Shown: one piece after another, positions 44,394 to 55,458 of the stretch
Layout: every line of letters starts with the position of its first letter
Position numbering within the stretch: the stretch's first letter is position 1
Origin: Gammaproteobacteria bacterium
Lineage (GTDB): Bacteria; Pseudomonadota; Gammaproteobacteria; Pseudomonadales; Azotimanducaceae
DNA: 64,000 nucleotides
Assembly (NCBI GenBank): GCA_009840305.1
Contig: VXNY01000023.1
Span: 62,001-126,000, forward strand
Reading direction: 5' to 3'
Program-made: the position numbers and the translations under genes
Notes under the pieces: generated by a model
The model's database searches: none
What the model was told of the DNA's origin: nothing
Seen by the model: only the letters and a program-made list of their open reading frames with translations

Positions 44394-45470
44394 ATGGATA
44401 CCCCTACAAAAAAAGAAACAAGTTGGGACAAAACTAGCCCGCCGATCGACGCGCGTACGCAGAGTCTTTTTAAGATTTTGGTCGAAGATTACCTCACGCA
44501 CGGGACACCCATCGGTTCCAAACACATTGCAGATCAATCTTTCTTCCGCATCAGTTCAGCAACGGTGCGCAACATTATGGCTAGTCTTGAGGACAAGGGG
44601 TTAGTGGCGTCACCGCACACTTCGGCCGGAAAAGTTCCCACCGAGCAAGGACTGAGATTTTTTGTAGATAGTTTGATTTCGGTGGAGCCGCTGGATCGAC
44701 GCATTGTGGCTAATTTGAGCAAATCCTTGCGCGAGGACCTATCACCTAAAGAACTGGTGGAAACAGCTTCTAAAATTCTCGCAGATCTGACGTGTTTCGT
44801 CGGCTTAGTCACCACTCCGCGACCGGAACAGATCGAATTGAGGCAGATTCAGTTCCTACCACTGACTCAGCACAAAGTGCTAGCCATTATTGTCGTGAAC
44901 GAACGCGAAGTCCAGAATCGCGTCGTGGAAACGGAACGAAACTACACAAATATTGAACTCAATGAGGTAGCCAATTACTTGAACCAAGAGTTTTCTGGAC
45001 ACTCTTTACTCGCGATCCGTCAGCAACTATTGGATAGCATGAGAAAAGATCAACAGGAAATGAACCGATTGATGCAGATAGCACTTGATGTTGCCGCGAA
45101 GTCGTTTGCGCAGGATAGCGAACACGATCACGACTATGTGTTTCACGGGGAAAGAAATTTACTAGGTCTGCTATCTTCTTCGGAAGAAGTGCAGGTGTTG
45201 TTGGATGCGTTCCGAAGTAAGAGTTCTATGGTCGACCTGCTAGATCGTTGTATGGCGTCTGAAGGTGTGCAACTCTTCATCGGATCGGAATCTGGCTACG
45301 AACCGTTAGGTGGGTACAGTCTCATCAGTGCGAAGTACGAGGTAGAAGGCTCAATTGCAGGAGCGATGGGAGTGATTGGACCGACTCGAATGCCTTACCA
45401 AAAGGTCATTCCTTTGGTCGATACGGCGGCTCGTCTCCTTGGAAACGCGTTAGACCAATCGCATTCTTGA
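44394..45470 (+). CDS. hrcA: HrcA, heat-shock repressor
   Basis: A 358-residue HrcA from the ATG at 44394; a GTG at 44376 is an alternative. The winged-helix start is DARTQSLFKILVEDYLTHGTPIGSKHIAD, with ISSATVRNIMASLEDKGLVASPHTSAGKVPTEQGLRFFVDSL, the family hallmark. The C-terminal domain ends YEVEGSIAGAMGVIGPTRMPYQKVIPLVD. HrcA represses chaperone operons by binding CIRCE. No canonical CIRCE was found within this locus. It precedes grpE by about 60 bases, so repressor and chaperones share the region. Confidence 0.96.
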   Translation: MDTPTKKETSWDKTSPPIDARTQSLFKILVEDYLTHGTPIGSKHIADQSFFRISSATVRNIMASLEDKGLVASPHTSAGKVPTEQGLRFFVDSLISVEPLDRRIVANLSKSLREDLSPKELVETASKILADLTCFVGLVTTPRPEQIELRQIQFLPLTQHKVLAIIVVNEREVQNRVVETERNYTNIELNEVANYLNQEFSGHSLLAIRQQLLDSMRKDQQEMNRLMQIALDVAAKSFAQDSEHDHDYVFHGERNLLGLLSSSEEVQVLLDAFRSKSSMVDLLDRCMASEGVQLFIGSESGYEPLGGYSLISAKYEVEGSIAGAMGVIGPTRMPYQKVIPLVDTAARLLGNALDQSHS

Positions 45471-45493
45471 AAACTTAGCTCTCGCCCATATAT
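45466..45493 (+). promoter_or_regulatory. Sigma-32-type heat-shock promoter before grpE
   Basis: CTTGAAA at 45466-45472 matches the sigma-32 -35 element exactly. After 11-12 bases comes GCCCATATAT (45484-45493), one base off the CCCCATnT -10 element. The -35 overlaps the hrcA stop region. The start would fall ~35-45 bases upstream of the grpE GTG at 45533. A dyad at 45475-45504 overlaps the -10 (see the findings). Confidence 0.75.
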
Positions 45494-45504
45494 GGATGAG
45501 CTGA
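45475..45504. promoter_or_regulatory. Dyad overlapping the grpE sigma-32 promoter
   Basis: TTAGCTC (45475-45481) faces GAGCTGA (45498-45504), a 6-of-7 inverted match with a 16-base centre that includes the perfect palindrome CCATATATGG (45486-45495). CIRCE is TTAGCACTC-N9-GAGTGCTAA. This dyad shares the outer TTAGC/GC.A ends but has a longer centre. It may be a diverged HrcA operator or coincidental. Confidence 0.3.
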
Positions 45505-45532
45505 GGGCTCTCATTGCAAGGACTTAAATTTC

Positions 45533-46174
45533 GTGGCACGAAAAAAGAAATCATCACCCGATTCCGACTCTCCGGAAATCAAAGAAGACCCACTTCCCGA
45601 AGACTCAACTGATGAAGAATCTGAGGCAGAAGTAACGGTCGAGATTGTTACCGAGAGCGACGAGAAACAGGAACAAACCAACTTTGAACACCTTCAAGCT
45701 CGGATTGACGAACTAGAACCAGCGCTTGAAGAGGCTAGAGCTTATGCGTTAAGAGCTCATTCCGAGACCGAAAACGTGCGACGCCGCATGGACCGAGAAC
45801 TGGAAAAAGCGCACAAATACGCGTTGAGTGATTTCGCGCAAGCGTTGTTGTCGCCGCTAGACACGTTTGATATTGCATTGCAATCCGCCAAAGATTCAGA
45901 TGTATCTGACCAAGTAATACAAGGATTTGAACTCTCGGTGAAATCCTTGGCGGATGCCTTGGAAAAATTTGGGATTGTCAGTTTCGACCCACATGGTGAG
46001 GTGTTCGACCCTGAAAAACACAAAGCGATGACTTATGTTCCACATCCAGATGCCGAACCGGGAAGTGTCATCGAGGTGTTTCGTAAAGGATATATGCTGC
46101 ACGATAGGCTCATTCGAGGAGCAGAAGTCGTAGTCGCAAAAGAACCAGAATCACCCGAAGAAGAAGACAGTTAG
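45533..46174 (+). CDS. grpE: GrpE, DnaK nucleotide-exchange factor
   Basis: A 213-residue protein. A long Asp/Glu-rich N-terminus is followed by the coiled-coil helix (EHLQARIDELEPALEEARAYALRAHSETENVRRRMDREL) and the conserved core FAQALLSPLDTFDIAL, GFELSVKSLADALEKFGIVSFDPHGEVFDPEKHKAMTYVPHPDAEPGSVIEVFRKGYMLHDRLIRGAEVVVAK. It catalyses ADP release from DnaK. The GTG at 45533 is the natural start. It sits behind a sigma-32-type promoter. Confidence 0.96.
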   Translation: MARKKKSSPDSDSPEIKEDPLPEDSTDEESEAEVTVEIVTESDEKQEQTNFEHLQARIDELEPALEEARAYALRAHSETENVRRRMDRELEKAHKYALSDFAQALLSPLDTFDIALQSAKDSDVSDQVIQGFELSVKSLADALEKFGIVSFDPHGEVFDPEKHKAMTYVPHPDAEPGSVIEVFRKGYMLHDRLIRGAEVVVAKEPESPEEEDS

Positions 46175-46202
46175 ACATCGGATTAGATCTAGACTCGCCG
46201 AT

Positions 46203-46231
46203 CTTGAAATTTCGTAAATTCGTCCCTAACT
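46203..46231 (+). promoter_or_regulatory. Sigma-32-type promoter before dnaK
   Basis: A second CTTGAAA (46203-46209) is followed after 14 bases by CCCTAACT (46224-46231), which resembles the CCCCATnT -10 element at the core Cs. It lies in the 129-base grpE-dnaK gap, 72 bases before the dnaK ATG, and would let dnaK-dnaJ be induced independently of grpE. Confidence 0.6.
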
Positions 46232-46303
46232 ATTCAACTACAGATCATCGCACACTAGATTTAAATCTTCATTGGTGATCATGAATCAAAAAGGAAGTTA
46301 ATA

Positions 46304-48250
46304 ATGGCAAAAACAATAGGTATAGACTTAGGAACTACTAATTCGTGCGTTGCGGTGCTAGAAGGTACCGAGCCACGCGTAATCGAAAATTCTGAAGGTG
46401 ATCGAACGACTCCATCAGTGGTTGCGTACACCGATAAAGGCGAAGTTTTAGTTGGCCAAAGTGCTAAGCGACAAGCGGTAACCAACCCAGAGAACACCGT
46501 TTTTGCGGTGAAACGACTGATTGGGCGTCGGTATGACGACGAAGTCGTCCAAAAGGACGAAGAGATGGTACCGTACAAAATCGTCGCTGCGGCGAATGGC
46601 GATGCTTGGGTTGAAGTACGTGGCGAGACCAAAGCACCGCCGCAAGTATCGGCAGAAGTATTGAAGAAAATGAAAAAGACTGCCGAAGATTATCTCGGTG
46701 AAAGTGTCGAAGGAGCTGTAATAACCGTCCCCGCGTATTTCAACGATTCTCAACGGCAGGCAACCAAAGACTCCGGCAAGATTGCTGGCTTGGATGTCAA
46801 GCGCATCATTAACGAACCGACTGCGGCCGCGCTAGCGTATGGTATGGACAAAAAACGCGGAGATTCCAAAATCGCCGTATATGATCTCGGTGGCGGTACG
46901 TTTGACATATCCATCATTGAAATCGCCGATGTCGACGGCTCACAGCAGTTTGAAGTTCTTTCTACCAATGGCGATACGTTTCTCGGTGGTGAGGACTTTG
47001 ATCTTCGAGTCATTGAATATTTGGCAACAGAATTCAAAGACGACCACGGTATTGATCTTCGTAATGATCCCTTAGCTTTACAACGACTGAAAGAAGCCGC
47101 GGAAAAAGCGAAGATTGAGCTCTCTTCGAGCCAAGAGACTGATGTCAATCTACCGTTTATAACGGCTGATCAAACAGGACCCAAGCACTTAGTCGTGAAA
47201 GTCACTCGCGCCAAGCTGGAGTCTCTTGTCGAAGAATTGGTGGAACGCACCATAGGACCCTGTAAAACGGCAATTGAAGACGCCGGCGTTCGAGTCAGCG
47301 AAATTGATGAAGTGATTCTCGTTGGCGGACAAACCCGAATGCCTTTAGTCCAACAGCGCGTGAAGCAATTTTTTGATCGTGAACCACGTAAAGACGTCAA
47401 TCCTGACGAAGCCGTGGCGATCGGAGCCAGTATTCAGGGTGGCGTACTTTCGAGCGATATCAAGGATGTACTACTTCTTGACGTTACCCCATTGTCATTA
47501 GGTATTGAAACACTTGGTGGAGTTATGACTCCGTTGATCGAGAAGAACACTACTATCCCAACGAGGAAAAATCAAACCTTCTCGACGGCAGAAAACAATC
47601 AACCAGCAGTAACAATTCACGTTCTTCAAGGTGAGCGTAAGCAAGCCGCGCAGAACAAGTCATTAGGTCAGTTTGATCTTACTGGAATTCCTCCAGCGCC
47701 GCGCGGTGTCCCACAAATTGAAGTTAGCTTTGATATTGATGCAAACGGCATATTGAACGTAAAAGCGGTGGATAAAGCGACCAACAAAGAGCAATCAATT
47801 GTGATAAAAGCCTCAAGTGGCTTGTCTGACGATGAGGTCAAACAGATGATCCGTGACGCGGAATCGCACTCCGCTGAGGACGCAAAGTTCGCTGAGTTGG
47901 TGACGCTCCGGAATCAAGCAGATTCCATCATTCACTCCGCACGTAAAATGCTTGAAGATAGCGGCGACAAGGTCAGCGAGTCCGAAAAAACTGCTATAAC
48001 GACTGCTATTGAAGCTCTGGAACAAGCTGTGCAAACGGACAACAAAGAGGAAATTGAAGCAAAATTGCAGGAACTGAACGGTGCTACAGAGCCCGTCGTA
48101 CAGCGAATGTATCAGGAAGCACAAGCGCAACCAAATCCGGAGCCAACTGACGCACCCAGCGACGAGCCACCTCCGGAAACTGAAAATCCGTCTGCAGGGG
48201 ACGATGATGTCGTTGACGCAGAATTTGAAGAGGTGAAGAACGACAAGTAA
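46304..48250 (+). CDS. dnaK: DnaK, Hsp70 chaperone
   Basis: A 648-residue Hsp70. [13 protein letters not shown] opens the ATPase domain, with [39 protein letters not shown] and [17 protein letters not shown] as nucleotide-binding motifs. [17 protein letters not shown] leads the substrate domain. The lid is followed by an acidic, Pro-rich tail ([13 protein letters not shown]) close to the EEVKDKK end of E. coli DnaK. The ATG at 46304 follows AAGGAAG. It acts with GrpE and DnaJ encoded on either side. Confidence 0.98.
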   Translation: MAKTIGIDLGTTNSCVAVLEGTEPRVIENSEGDRTTPSVVAYTDKGEVLVGQSAKRQAVTNPENTVFAVKRLIGRRYDDEVVQKDEEMVPYKIVAAANGDAWVEVRGETKAPPQVSAEVLKKMKKTAEDYLGESVEGAVITVPAYFNDSQRQATKDSGKIAGLDVKRIINEPTAAALAYGMDKKRGDSKIAVYDLGGGTFDISIIEIADVDGSQQFEVLSTNGDTFLGGEDFDLRVIEYLATEFKDDHGIDLRNDPLALQRLKEAAEKAKIELSSSQETDVNLPFITADQTGPKHLVVKVTRAKLESLVEELVERTIGPCKTAIEDAGVRVSEIDEVILVGGQTRMPLVQQRVKQFFDREPRKDVNPDEAVAIGASIQGGVLSSDIKDVLLLDVTPLSLGIETLGGVMTPLIEKNTTIPTRKNQTFSTAENNQPAVTIHVLQGERKQAAQNKSLGQFDLTGIPPAPRGVPQIEVSFDIDANGILNVKAVDKATNKEQSIVIKASSGLSDDEVKQMIRDAESHSAEDAKFAELVTLRNQADSIIHSARKMLEDSGDKVSESEKTAITTAIEALEQAVQTDNKEEIEAKLQELNGATEPVVQRMYQEAQAQPNPEPTDAPSDEPPPETENPSAGDDDVVDAEFEEVKNDK

Positions 48251-48268
48251 CGACCACACACATAAAAG

Positions 48269-48311
48269 TCCGATACGGTTCTCATTATCTGCTGAGACCT
48301 ATCGGATTTTT
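48269..48311 (+). terminator. Hairpin with T tract between dnaK and dnaJ
   Basis: TCCGATA (48269-48275) plus GGT and CTCA pair with TGAG, ACC and TATCGGA (to 48306), with two single-base bulges, followed by five Ts (48307-48311). The form is that of an intrinsic terminator. Positioned inside the dnaK-dnaJ gap it is likely a partial terminator that lowers dnaJ expression relative to dnaK. Confidence 0.65.
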
Positions 48312-48331
48312 CGCGTGCAAGGAACAGAGTA

Positions 48332-49486
48332 GTGAATACAGTGGCGAAGCGGGATTACTATGAGGTATTGGGCATTGATAGAAATGCCGATATAAGCGAA
48401 GTTAAACGCGCGTACCGGCGTCTTGCGATGGAATACCATCCAGACCGCAACCCCGATGACCCAAACGCCGAAGAAAAATTCAAAGAAGCGTCAGAAGCGT
48501 TTGACGTGCTGTCAAACGACGACAAGCGGCATAGGTACGACCAGTTTGGGCATCAAGGAGTGGAAGGTATGGCTTCCGGATTCAATCCTTTTGCGAACGG
48601 CGCTGGACTACATGACATTCTGAACAACCTTGATAGTGTGTTTGGCGACATGTTCCAAGATGTACGGCACTCCCGGCGCCGCGGACTGGAAGAAAGAGGA
48701 TCGGATCTTCAATACTCACTCTCAATTACACTTGAGCAGGCCGTTAAAGGTGATAAGATCCAAGTTAAGATCCCAACCTACTGTACCTGTGGCGATTGTC
48801 ATGGTTCTGGTGCAGCGCGCGGTAGTTCGAGAACCACTTGTACCGATTGCAACGGTACAGGGATGCTTCAATCGAGACAAGATTTCTTTTTTGTTCAACG
48901 TACGTGTGGACGTTGTCGTGGGGCTGGCGAAGTGTTGGAGAGCCCATGCGATAAATGCCGCGGGCAAGGTCGGATACACACAGAACGAGAACTTTCGATC
49001 ACAATTCCTCCAGGTGTCGACCAAGGAACTCGATTACGCCTATCGGGAGAAGGCCAGAGTGGCCTCCGTGGTGGTCCGTCAGGTGACTTGTATGTTGAAT
49101 TTAGTGTAAAACCTCATAAAGTTTTTGAACGCCAAAACAACAATCTCCTGTGTGAAGTACCCATCACCTTCACGCAGGCTGCATTAGGTTCCGAAGTCGA
49201 GATACCCACCTTACAAGGACACGTAAAATTACGGATACCGTCGGAAACTCAAACCGGTAAGTTGTTCCGTTTGCGTGGTCGCGGTGTCCCATCGCTTCGT
49301 GGTGGGGGAAGAGGAGACTTGCTCTGTCGAGTGGTGGTCGAAACCCCGGTAAAGTTATCTTCTCACCAACGCGAACTTCTAGAAGAATTGGAATCGACCG
49401 TAAAGAGTTCAAAAAAACATACCCCAAAAGGGAGTTCTTTCTTTAAGTCGGTTAAAGAATTTATCGACCGCATAACACCGAGTTAG
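48332..49486 (+). CDS. dnaJ: DnaJ, Hsp40 co-chaperone
   Basis: A 384-residue DnaJ. The J domain has HPD in EYHPDRNPDDPNAEEKFKEASEAFDVLS. There is a short Gly/Phe region, then four CxxCxGxG zinc repeats (CGDCHGSG, CTDCNGTG, CGRCRGAG, CDKCRGQG) and the C-terminal substrate domains with VPSLRGGGRGDLLCRVVVETP. It delivers clients to DnaK and stimulates its ATPase. The GTG at 48332 has AAGGA eight bases upstream. It follows the hairpin after dnaK. Confidence 0.97.
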   Translation: MNTVAKRDYYEVLGIDRNADISEVKRAYRRLAMEYHPDRNPDDPNAEEKFKEASEAFDVLSNDDKRHRYDQFGHQGVEGMASGFNPFANGAGLHDILNNLDSVFGDMFQDVRHSRRRGLEERGSDLQYSLSITLEQAVKGDKIQVKIPTYCTCGDCHGSGAARGSSRTTCTDCNGTGMLQSRQDFFFVQRTCGRCRGAGEVLESPCDKCRGQGRIHTERELSITIPPGVDQGTRLRLSGEGQSGLRGGPSGDLYVEFSVKPHKVFERQNNNLLCEVPITFTQAALGSEVEIPTLQGHVKLRIPSETQTGKLFRLRGRGVPSLRGGGRGDLLCRVVVETPVKLSSHQRELLEELESTVKSSKKHTPKGSSFFKSVKEFIDRITPS

Positions 49487-49499
49487 TGTTTTCGAATTC

Positions 49500-50309
49500 A
49501 TGACGGCCATTGCGATCAATGGCGCAACCGGCCGAATGGGTCGAACGACAGCGTTACTGCTACTTGAAGATCCTCGATTCCAACTGCGGTCTGCACTGAC
49601 GCACCAACAGTCCAAGTATCTTAGTCAGGACATTGGCTTGCTATCCGGTTCATCAAATCTCGGTGTTCCAGTGACCACATTGTCGGTCGATTCGCTCCAA
49701 GAAGTAGACGTCATCATTGATTTCAGCGTACCGAGTGGTACAGCAGCCTTGTTAGATATTTGCATTGCACAAAATCTTGGCCTCGTATCTGGAACTACAG
49801 GATTTAACGAGCAGCAACTTAACAAGATCAAGCGTGCTGCGAATGAAATTCCGATTTTGATCGCTCCAAATATGAGCATTGGCGTGAACGTGTCTTTTAG
49901 TCTGATTGAACAAGCTACTACAATGCTAGGTTCAGATGTCGACATCGAGGTCTATGAGTCCCATCATCGAAACAAACTCGATGCCCCATCAGGGACTGCG
50001 AAACGCATGGGTGAGATTATTACTTCAGTGCGTGAACAAAATTTTTCTGACGAATCAACATCAGAACAGTCAGACACTCTTTGCGAGCGGAAACCAATTG
50101 AGTTTCACTCCGCGCGCGGTGGAGATGTTGTCGGTGAACATACCGTTACGTTTTTCGGGAAGGGAGAAAGGCTAGAAATAACGCATCGCGCGGCAAGTCG
50201 AACCAATTTTGCAGCTGGTGCTTTACAGGCTGCATTGTTTATTGCTCAAAAACTCGATCAAGGTGCAGTCGGAATGTATAGCATGAATGAAGTCTTGGGA
50301 CTTTCCTAG
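49500..50309 (+). CDS. dapB: DapB, 4-hydroxy-tetrahydrodipicolinate reductase
   Basis: A 269-residue enzyme of lysine and diaminopimelate synthesis. AINGATGRMGRTTALLL is the NAD(P) motif. SGTTGFNEQQL and ESHHRNKLDAPSGTAKRMGE contain the catalytic His and substrate-binding Lys. ITHRAASRTNFAAGALQAALF closes the tetramerisation part. It begins 13 bases after dnaJ, as in Pseudomonas. Confidence 0.97.
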   Translation: MTAIAINGATGRMGRTTALLLLEDPRFQLRSALTHQQSKYLSQDIGLLSGSSNLGVPVTTLSVDSLQEVDVIIDFSVPSGTAALLDICIAQNLGLVSGTTGFNEQQLNKIKRAANEIPILIAPNMSIGVNVSFSLIEQATTMLGSDVDIEVYESHHRNKLDAPSGTAKRMGEIITSVREQNFSDESTSEQSDTLCERKPIEFHSARGGDVVGEHTVTFFGKGERLEITHRAASRTNFAAGALQAALFIAQKLDQGAVGMYSMNEVLGLS

Positions 50310-50358
50310 GATGTTGGTCATCCTCAAGTTAAACATCTCTTAGTGTTCGGTAACTCCA

Positions 50359-51504
50359 GTGTCTAATCACGTTCCCGCGATCTTAGTTTTGGAGGATGGC
50401 ACTATTTTTCGCGGATACTCCGCGGGTGTAGCAGGAGTGGCGATAGGCGAGGTCGTCTTCAATACAGCGATGACCGGATATCAGGAAATCCTCACCGACC
50501 CATCCTATGCCAAGCAAATCGTAACTCTCACCTACCCGCACATCGGAAACACCGGTGCTAATGATGACGATATGGAGTCCGGTTCTGTATGGTCTGAGGG
50601 TCTTATTGTTCGAGATGTACCAAATTTGTTGAGTAACCGGCGCTCAGAGTATTCGCTTCGAGAGTTTTTACTTAAAGAAAATGTTGTTGCGATTAGCTCG
50701 ATTGATACTCGTAAGTTAACGCGCATACTTCGAACTAAAGGAGCACTTGCGGGATGCATCATTGCTGGAGATCAATGCGATGCTGCGAAAGCTCTTGACC
50801 ATGCACTGTCATTTCCTGGACTACAGGCAATGGATCTCGCGAAGGAAGTTACTTGCAGTGCCCCCTACACTTGGCGCGAACGTTCCTGGGATCCTGTCTT
50901 GGGCTACAAACGCGGGAACCATGTGCAGTATCGTGTTGTAGCCTACGATTTTGGTGTCAAGCGCAACATTCTGCGTTTATTGGTGGATCGACACATTGAT
51001 GTAATCGTCGTTCCTGCAGGTACCAGTGTGAAAGAGGCGTTACGTTACGAACCAGATGGAATATTCTTGTCGAACGGCCCTGGAGATCCCGAGCCATGCT
51101 CATATGCGATCGAAGCGATTCGCGGATTTTTTAAACTAGGGATACCTGTTTTTGGGATCTGTTTGGGACTACAGCTACTTGCTTTAGCGGCGGGTGCGAA
51201 GACCGTCAAGATGAATCACGGACACCATGGCGCGAATCACCCAGTTCAGGACATTCAATTGGATCGAGTCGTCATCACGAGTCAAAATCACGGTTTTTGC
51301 GTCGATAGTGAGGACTTACCGAAGAACTTGCAGGTCACGCACATTTCATTGTTTGACAACTCACTACAAGGACTTCGCCACAAAGAAGTTCCAGCTTTCG
51401 GCTTTCAAGGGCATCCGGAAGCAAGTCCAGGACCACAAGATTGCCAATACCTGTTCGATCAGTTTGTGGACTTGATGCATAGGTATCAGCAGAAAAGTGC
51501 CTAA
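50359..51504 (+). CDS. carA: CarA, carbamoyl-phosphate synthase small subunit
   Basis: A 381-residue glutaminase subunit. The N-terminal part has [34 protein letters not shown]. The C-terminal class I amidotransferase has the nucleophile in [18 protein letters not shown] and the His/Glu pair in [15 protein letters not shown]. It supplies ammonia to CarB for carbamoyl phosphate (pyrimidines, arginine). The start is GTG 50359. The 49-base upstream gap leaves little room for an attenuator, and none is visible. Confidence 0.98.
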   Translation: MSNHVPAILVLEDGTIFRGYSAGVAGVAIGEVVFNTAMTGYQEILTDPSYAKQIVTLTYPHIGNTGANDDDMESGSVWSEGLIVRDVPNLLSNRRSEYSLREFLLKENVVAISSIDTRKLTRILRTKGALAGCIIAGDQCDAAKALDHALSFPGLQAMDLAKEVTCSAPYTWRERSWDPVLGYKRGNHVQYRVVAYDFGVKRNILRLLVDRHIDVIVVPAGTSVKEALRYEPDGIFLSNGPGDPEPCSYAIEAIRGFFKLGIPVFGICLGLQLLALAAGAKTVKMNHGHHGANHPVQDIQLDRVVITSQNHGFCVDSEDLPKNLQVTHISLFDNSLQGLRHKEVPAFGFQGHPEASPGPQDCQYLFDQFVDLMHRYQQKSA

Positions 51505-54500
51505 ACGAAACGACCTAAGTTCTGTTCTCGTACTGGGTGCTGGACCCATTATCATCGGTCAAGCCTGTGAGTTTGATTACTCTGGCACACAAGCTTGTAA
51601 GGCTTTAATGTCTGAGGGATTGCGCGTCATTCTGGTGAACTCCAATCCAGCGACCATCATGACCGATCCGGCGACGGCGGCAGCGACATACGTAGAACCT
51701 GTTGAATGGCAGACCGTCGCGCAGATCATCGAAAAAGAGAAACCAAATGCACTTCTCCCCACCATGGGCGGACAAACGGCATTGAACTGCGCCCTTGATT
51801 TGGCGCGGGAAGGGATATTAGAGCAATTTAACGTTGAACTCATCGGTGCTAGCCGGGAATCTATCGACAAAGCCGAGGATCGAGAATTATTCGACCGTTG
51901 CATGAAAAACATCGGTCTTGAGACTGCTCGTTCTGGGATTGCACACAACCTAGAGGACGCTCGTAAAGTGCAGGAACAACTTGGTTTTCCTTGCATCATT
52001 CGGCCTTCATTCACTTTAGGTGGATCGGGCGGCGGCATTGCCTACGACATGGCACAATTTGTTGAAATTTGTACGCATGGATTGGAACTCTCGCCAACAC
52101 ACGAGCTTTTAATCGACGAGTCTTTGCTTGGTTGGAAAGAATACGAAATGGAAGTTGTGCGAGATTGCAAAGACAACTGCATCATCGTCTGTTCCATAGA
52201 AAACGTCGATCCCATGGGTATCCACACGGGCGACTCTATTACCGTTGCTCCAGCCCAAACCCTTACCGACAAAGAGTATCAACGGATGCGGAACGCGGCG
52301 ATCTCTGTACTCCGGGAAATCGGTGTTGAGACCGGAGGCTCGAACGTGCAGTTTGCTTTGGATCCCCATTCAGAACGAATGATCGTGATCGAAATGAATC
52401 CTCGAGTGTCGAGATCTTCAGCTCTGGCTTCCAAAGCTACCGGTTTTCCGATTGCGAAAGTTGCCGCAAAGCTTGCGATTGGCTATACCTTGGACGAACT
52501 GCAAAACGACATTACCGGGGTTACTCCAGCATCGTTTGAACCGTCAATTGACTATGTTGTGACCAAGATACCACGCTTTACATTTGAGAAATTTGATCAA
52601 GCCAAAAATCGCCTCACGACTCAAATGAAATCCGTCGGAGAAGTCATGTCCATCGGGCGAACGTTCAAAGAATCATTTCAAAAAGCCCTGCGCAGTTTAG
52701 AAATTGGTATCGCCGGGATGGAACCTATCGGGATCGAGTATGTCTTTCCACAGGACTATCGCCGACTATTTGAAGAACTACAACAGCCCAGTGCTAATCG
52801 GATCCTGTTCGTAGCCGATGCATTTCGCCAGAACTTTTCACTAGACCAAGTGTATAACGCGACCAATATTGATCCTTGGTTTCTCGCACAAATCGCTGAG
52901 TTGGTCGAGGTTGAAAGGACTATATCAGAGTGTTCCTTAGAAGAATTGAGTGTAGAAGAAATGTACTCGTGGAAACGAGATGGTTTTTCAGATCTACGTA
53001 TTGCCGACTTATTAGAAAGCACGCAACGTAAAGTACGAGAGTGGCGGATAGAACGGGGAATTACACCGGTATTCAAGCGTGTGGACACTTGTGCTGCGGA
53101 ATTTCCAGCCACCACCGCTTATTTGTACTCCACTTACGAAGAGGAATGCGAAGCGCTTCCCACTGATCGAAAGAAGATTGTGGTGCTCGGAGGTGGGCCT
53201 AATCGCATTGGCCAAGGAATAGAGTTTGATTATTGTTGTGTCCATGCAGCTCTGGCGATGCGCGAAGACGGGTACGAAACCATCATGGTAAACTGCAATC
53301 CCGAGACCGTATCGACTGACTATGACACATCGGATCGTCTATACTTTGAACCGATCACTCTAGAGGATGTCTTAGCGATCGTTGACGTTGAACAACCGGA
53401 TGGCGTTATCGTCCAGTTTGGTGGTCAGACTCCATTGAAATTGGTGGACCGGCTCACTGATATGGGCGTACCGACCATCGGGACGAGTTCGGATGCCATT
53501 GACCGTGCGGAGGACCGAAAACGATTTCAAGAGGTCATCGAACAGACTGGTTTGCGACAACCATCCAATCGAACTGCAACAACCGTCGACAACGGTATTC
53601 GCGCTGCCCGAGAAATAGGCTACCCTATTATTGTGCGACCGTCGTACGTTTTGGGTGGCCGGGCTATGGAAGTAGTGTTCAACGAGCAAGAATTGGAAGT
53701 GTATTTGGCTAGTGCGATTCCGGTTTCCAATGCTGCGCCGGTCCTACTTGATCGCTTTCTTGACCAAGCAGTAGAAGTCGATGTTGATGTTGTTTCTGAT
53801 GGCAAAGTCGTATTAATCGGTGCGATCATGCAACACATTGAGCAAGCGGGAGTGCATTCCGGTGATTCTTCGTGTTCCCTTCCACCGCATGATCTGAGTC
53901 CCGCAATTCAAAGAACAATCCGCCAACATGTAAAAGACCTTGCGTACGAATTGAACGTCGTTGGATTGATGAATGTTCAATTAGCCGTGCAAAACGAGAA
54001 TGTGTTCGTATTGGAAGTGAACCCAAGAGCATCAAGAACGGTACCCTTTGTATCGAAATGTATCGGGTATTCGTTAGCGAAGGTTGCTGCACGGTGTATG
54101 GTTGGTAAGAGTCTAGCAGAGCAGGGATACACCGACGAGGTTGTACCGGTCCACACTTTTGTAAAAGAGCCGGTGTTTCCATTCATTAAATTTCCCGGTG
54201 TTGATCCGATTCTTGGACCGGAAATGAAATCTACGGGTGAGGTGATGGGGATCGGTGATTCGTTTGCAGAAGCGTTTACGAAGGCTTCTCTCGCCGCGGG
54301 TGCGGTACCTCCGTCCAATGGACTAGCTCTAGTCAGTGTCAAGACTTCGGATCGACCTTATGTCGCCGCGGTCGCAAAAAACTTATGCGAATTAGGCTTT
54401 TCACTGATTGCCACACGCGGGACTGCTCGAGTTCTTAAAGAAAACGGAATCGAAGCAGAAGTCGTCAACAAAGTCACCGAAGGACCGCCCGACGTTACCA

Positions 54501-54730
54501 ACCTGTTGAACGAACGCGATGTTGCATTGATCGTGAACTCCACTGAAGGGAAACAATCCATCGCGGACTCGGCCGTGATTCGGCGGCTCGCTCTACAGAA
54601 AAGAGTACCCTATACCACGACGTTAGCGGGCGGCGCAGCTATTTGCAAATCGATCGCATTTGGAAGACCACATCATGTTCGACGCTTACAAGAACTATAT
54701 GACGGAGAACAGTTATGCCAGCCCCACTGA
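51497..54730 (+). CDS. carB: CarB, carbamoyl-phosphate synthase large subunit
   Basis: A 1077-residue protein with the two homologous ATP-grasp halves. [20 protein letters not shown] and [20 protein letters not shown] open each half, and [14 protein letters not shown] and [16 protein letters not shown] are the nucleotide-binding loops. A C-terminal MGS-like allosteric domain follows ([40 protein letters not shown]). The GTG start overlaps the carA stop by eight bases, and its end overlaps greA by 16. Confidence 0.98.
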   Translation: MPKRNDLSSVLVLGAGPIIIGQACEFDYSGTQACKALMSEGLRVILVNSNPATIMTDPATAAATYVEPVEWQTVAQIIEKEKPNALLPTMGGQTALNCALDLAREGILEQFNVELIGASRESIDKAEDRELFDRCMKNIGLETARSGIAHNLEDARKVQEQLGFPCIIRPSFTLGGSGGGIAYDMAQFVEICTHGLELSPTHELLIDESLLGWKEYEMEVVRDCKDNCIIVCSIENVDPMGIHTGDSITVAPAQTLTDKEYQRMRNAAISVLREIGVETGGSNVQFALDPHSERMIVIEMNPRVSRSSALASKATGFPIAKVAAKLAIGYTLDELQNDITGVTPASFEPSIDYVVTKIPRFTFEKFDQAKNRLTTQMKSVGEVMSIGRTFKESFQKALRSLEIGIAGMEPIGIEYVFPQDYRRLFEELQQPSANRILFVADAFRQNFSLDQVYNATNIDPWFLAQIAELVEVERTISECSLEELSVEEMYSWKRDGFSDLRIADLLESTQRKVREWRIERGITPVFKRVDTCAAEFPATTAYLYSTYEEECEALPTDRKKIVVLGGGPNRIGQGIEFDYCCVHAALAMREDGYETIMVNCNPETVSTDYDTSDRLYFEPITLEDVLAIVDVEQPDGVIVQFGGQTPLKLVDRLTDMGVPTIGTSSDAIDRAEDRKRFQEVIEQTGLRQPSNRTATTVDNGIRAAREIGYPIIVRPSYVLGGRAMEVVFNEQELEVYLASAIPVSNAAPVLLDRFLDQAVEVDVDVVSDGKVVLIGAIMQHIEQAGVHSGDSSCSLPPHDLSPAIQRTIRQHVKDLAYELNVVGLMNVQLAVQNENVFVLEVNPRASRTVPFVSKCIGYSLAKVAARCMVGKSLAEQGYTDEVVPVHTFVKEPVFPFIKFPGVDPILGPEMKSTGEVMGIGDSFAEAFTKASLAAGAVPPSNGLALVSVKTSDRPYVAAVAKNLCELGFSLIATRGTARVLKENGIEAEVVNKVTEGPPDVTNLLNERDVALIVNSTEGKQSIADSAVIRRLALQKRVPYTTTLAGGAAICKSIAFGRPHHVRRLQELYDGEQLCQPH

Positions 54731-55185
54731 CCGTGGCCGGTGCCGAAAAATTACGCGCGGAACTCATGGCGTTAAAAAATGAGCGCGGCACAGTGTCTCG
54801 GGCGATTGGTGAAGCACGAAAATTGGGCGATTTGAGCGAAAATGCCGACTATCATGCAGCCAAGGAGAAACAGGGCTTAATGGAGGCGCGGATTCGTTTC
54901 ATTGAAGCGAAACTCGCGGCCGCGCAAGTAATTGATGTTTCGAAGATCAAAAACACTGGAACCGTGATTTTTGGCGCGACGGTTACACTTGAGGACCTTG
55001 AAACCGGTAGTCAGGTTCAATATCGCATCGTTGGTGAAGACGAGTCTGATGTGCGTGCCGGTCTTATATCCAATATTTCCCCACTTGCGCGTGCGATGAT
55101 GGGTAAGAAAGTTCAACAATCTTTCTTCGTCGGGGAGGGAGTACGCGAGAAAGAATGGTTGATTCAAGCTGTCGAGCACAAATAG
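54715..55185 (+). CDS. greA: GreA, transcript cleavage factor
   Basis: A 156-residue GreA. The N-terminal coiled coil is [56 protein letters not shown], with the acidic tip DLSENADY that reaches the RNA polymerase active site. The C-terminal FKBP-like part includes [12 protein letters not shown] and [15 protein letters not shown]. It rescues backtracked polymerase. The ATG lies within the carB end. Confidence 0.97.
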   Translation: MPAPLTVAGAEKLRAELMALKNERGTVSRAIGEARKLGDLSENADYHAAKEKQGLMEARIRFIEAKLAAAQVIDVSKIKNTGTVIFGATVTLEDLETGSQVQYRIVGEDESDVRAGLISNISPLARAMMGKKVQQSFFVGEGVREKEWLIQAVEHK

Positions 55186-55458
55186 TGCGTCGTGGTATCA
55201 GGACGCGGATATCGACAGCCACATTAACGTAAACTTGTACGTAAGCACAGTACAGTTGATTAGAGCGTTCCGTACGTAACGGATTCAGTCAATAAAGAAT
55301 CTAATACTGAGGCAACGTACCGCAATGCTAGCTTGAATCTGTGCAAATTGGTACTACCTATACAATATATGGGGTATAACCTAGGTTACTAAAGCAATTT
55401 GAAAGGGTCATAAGACCTACTTATAACGACTATATTTTGAGGCAAGAGGCCGGATTTT

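Noticed and set aside
44325-46303. Canonical CIRCE element for HrcA
   Set aside because: No TTAGCACTC-N9-GAGTGCTAA is present in the hrcA, grpE or dnaK upstream regions; only the imperfect dyad described above.
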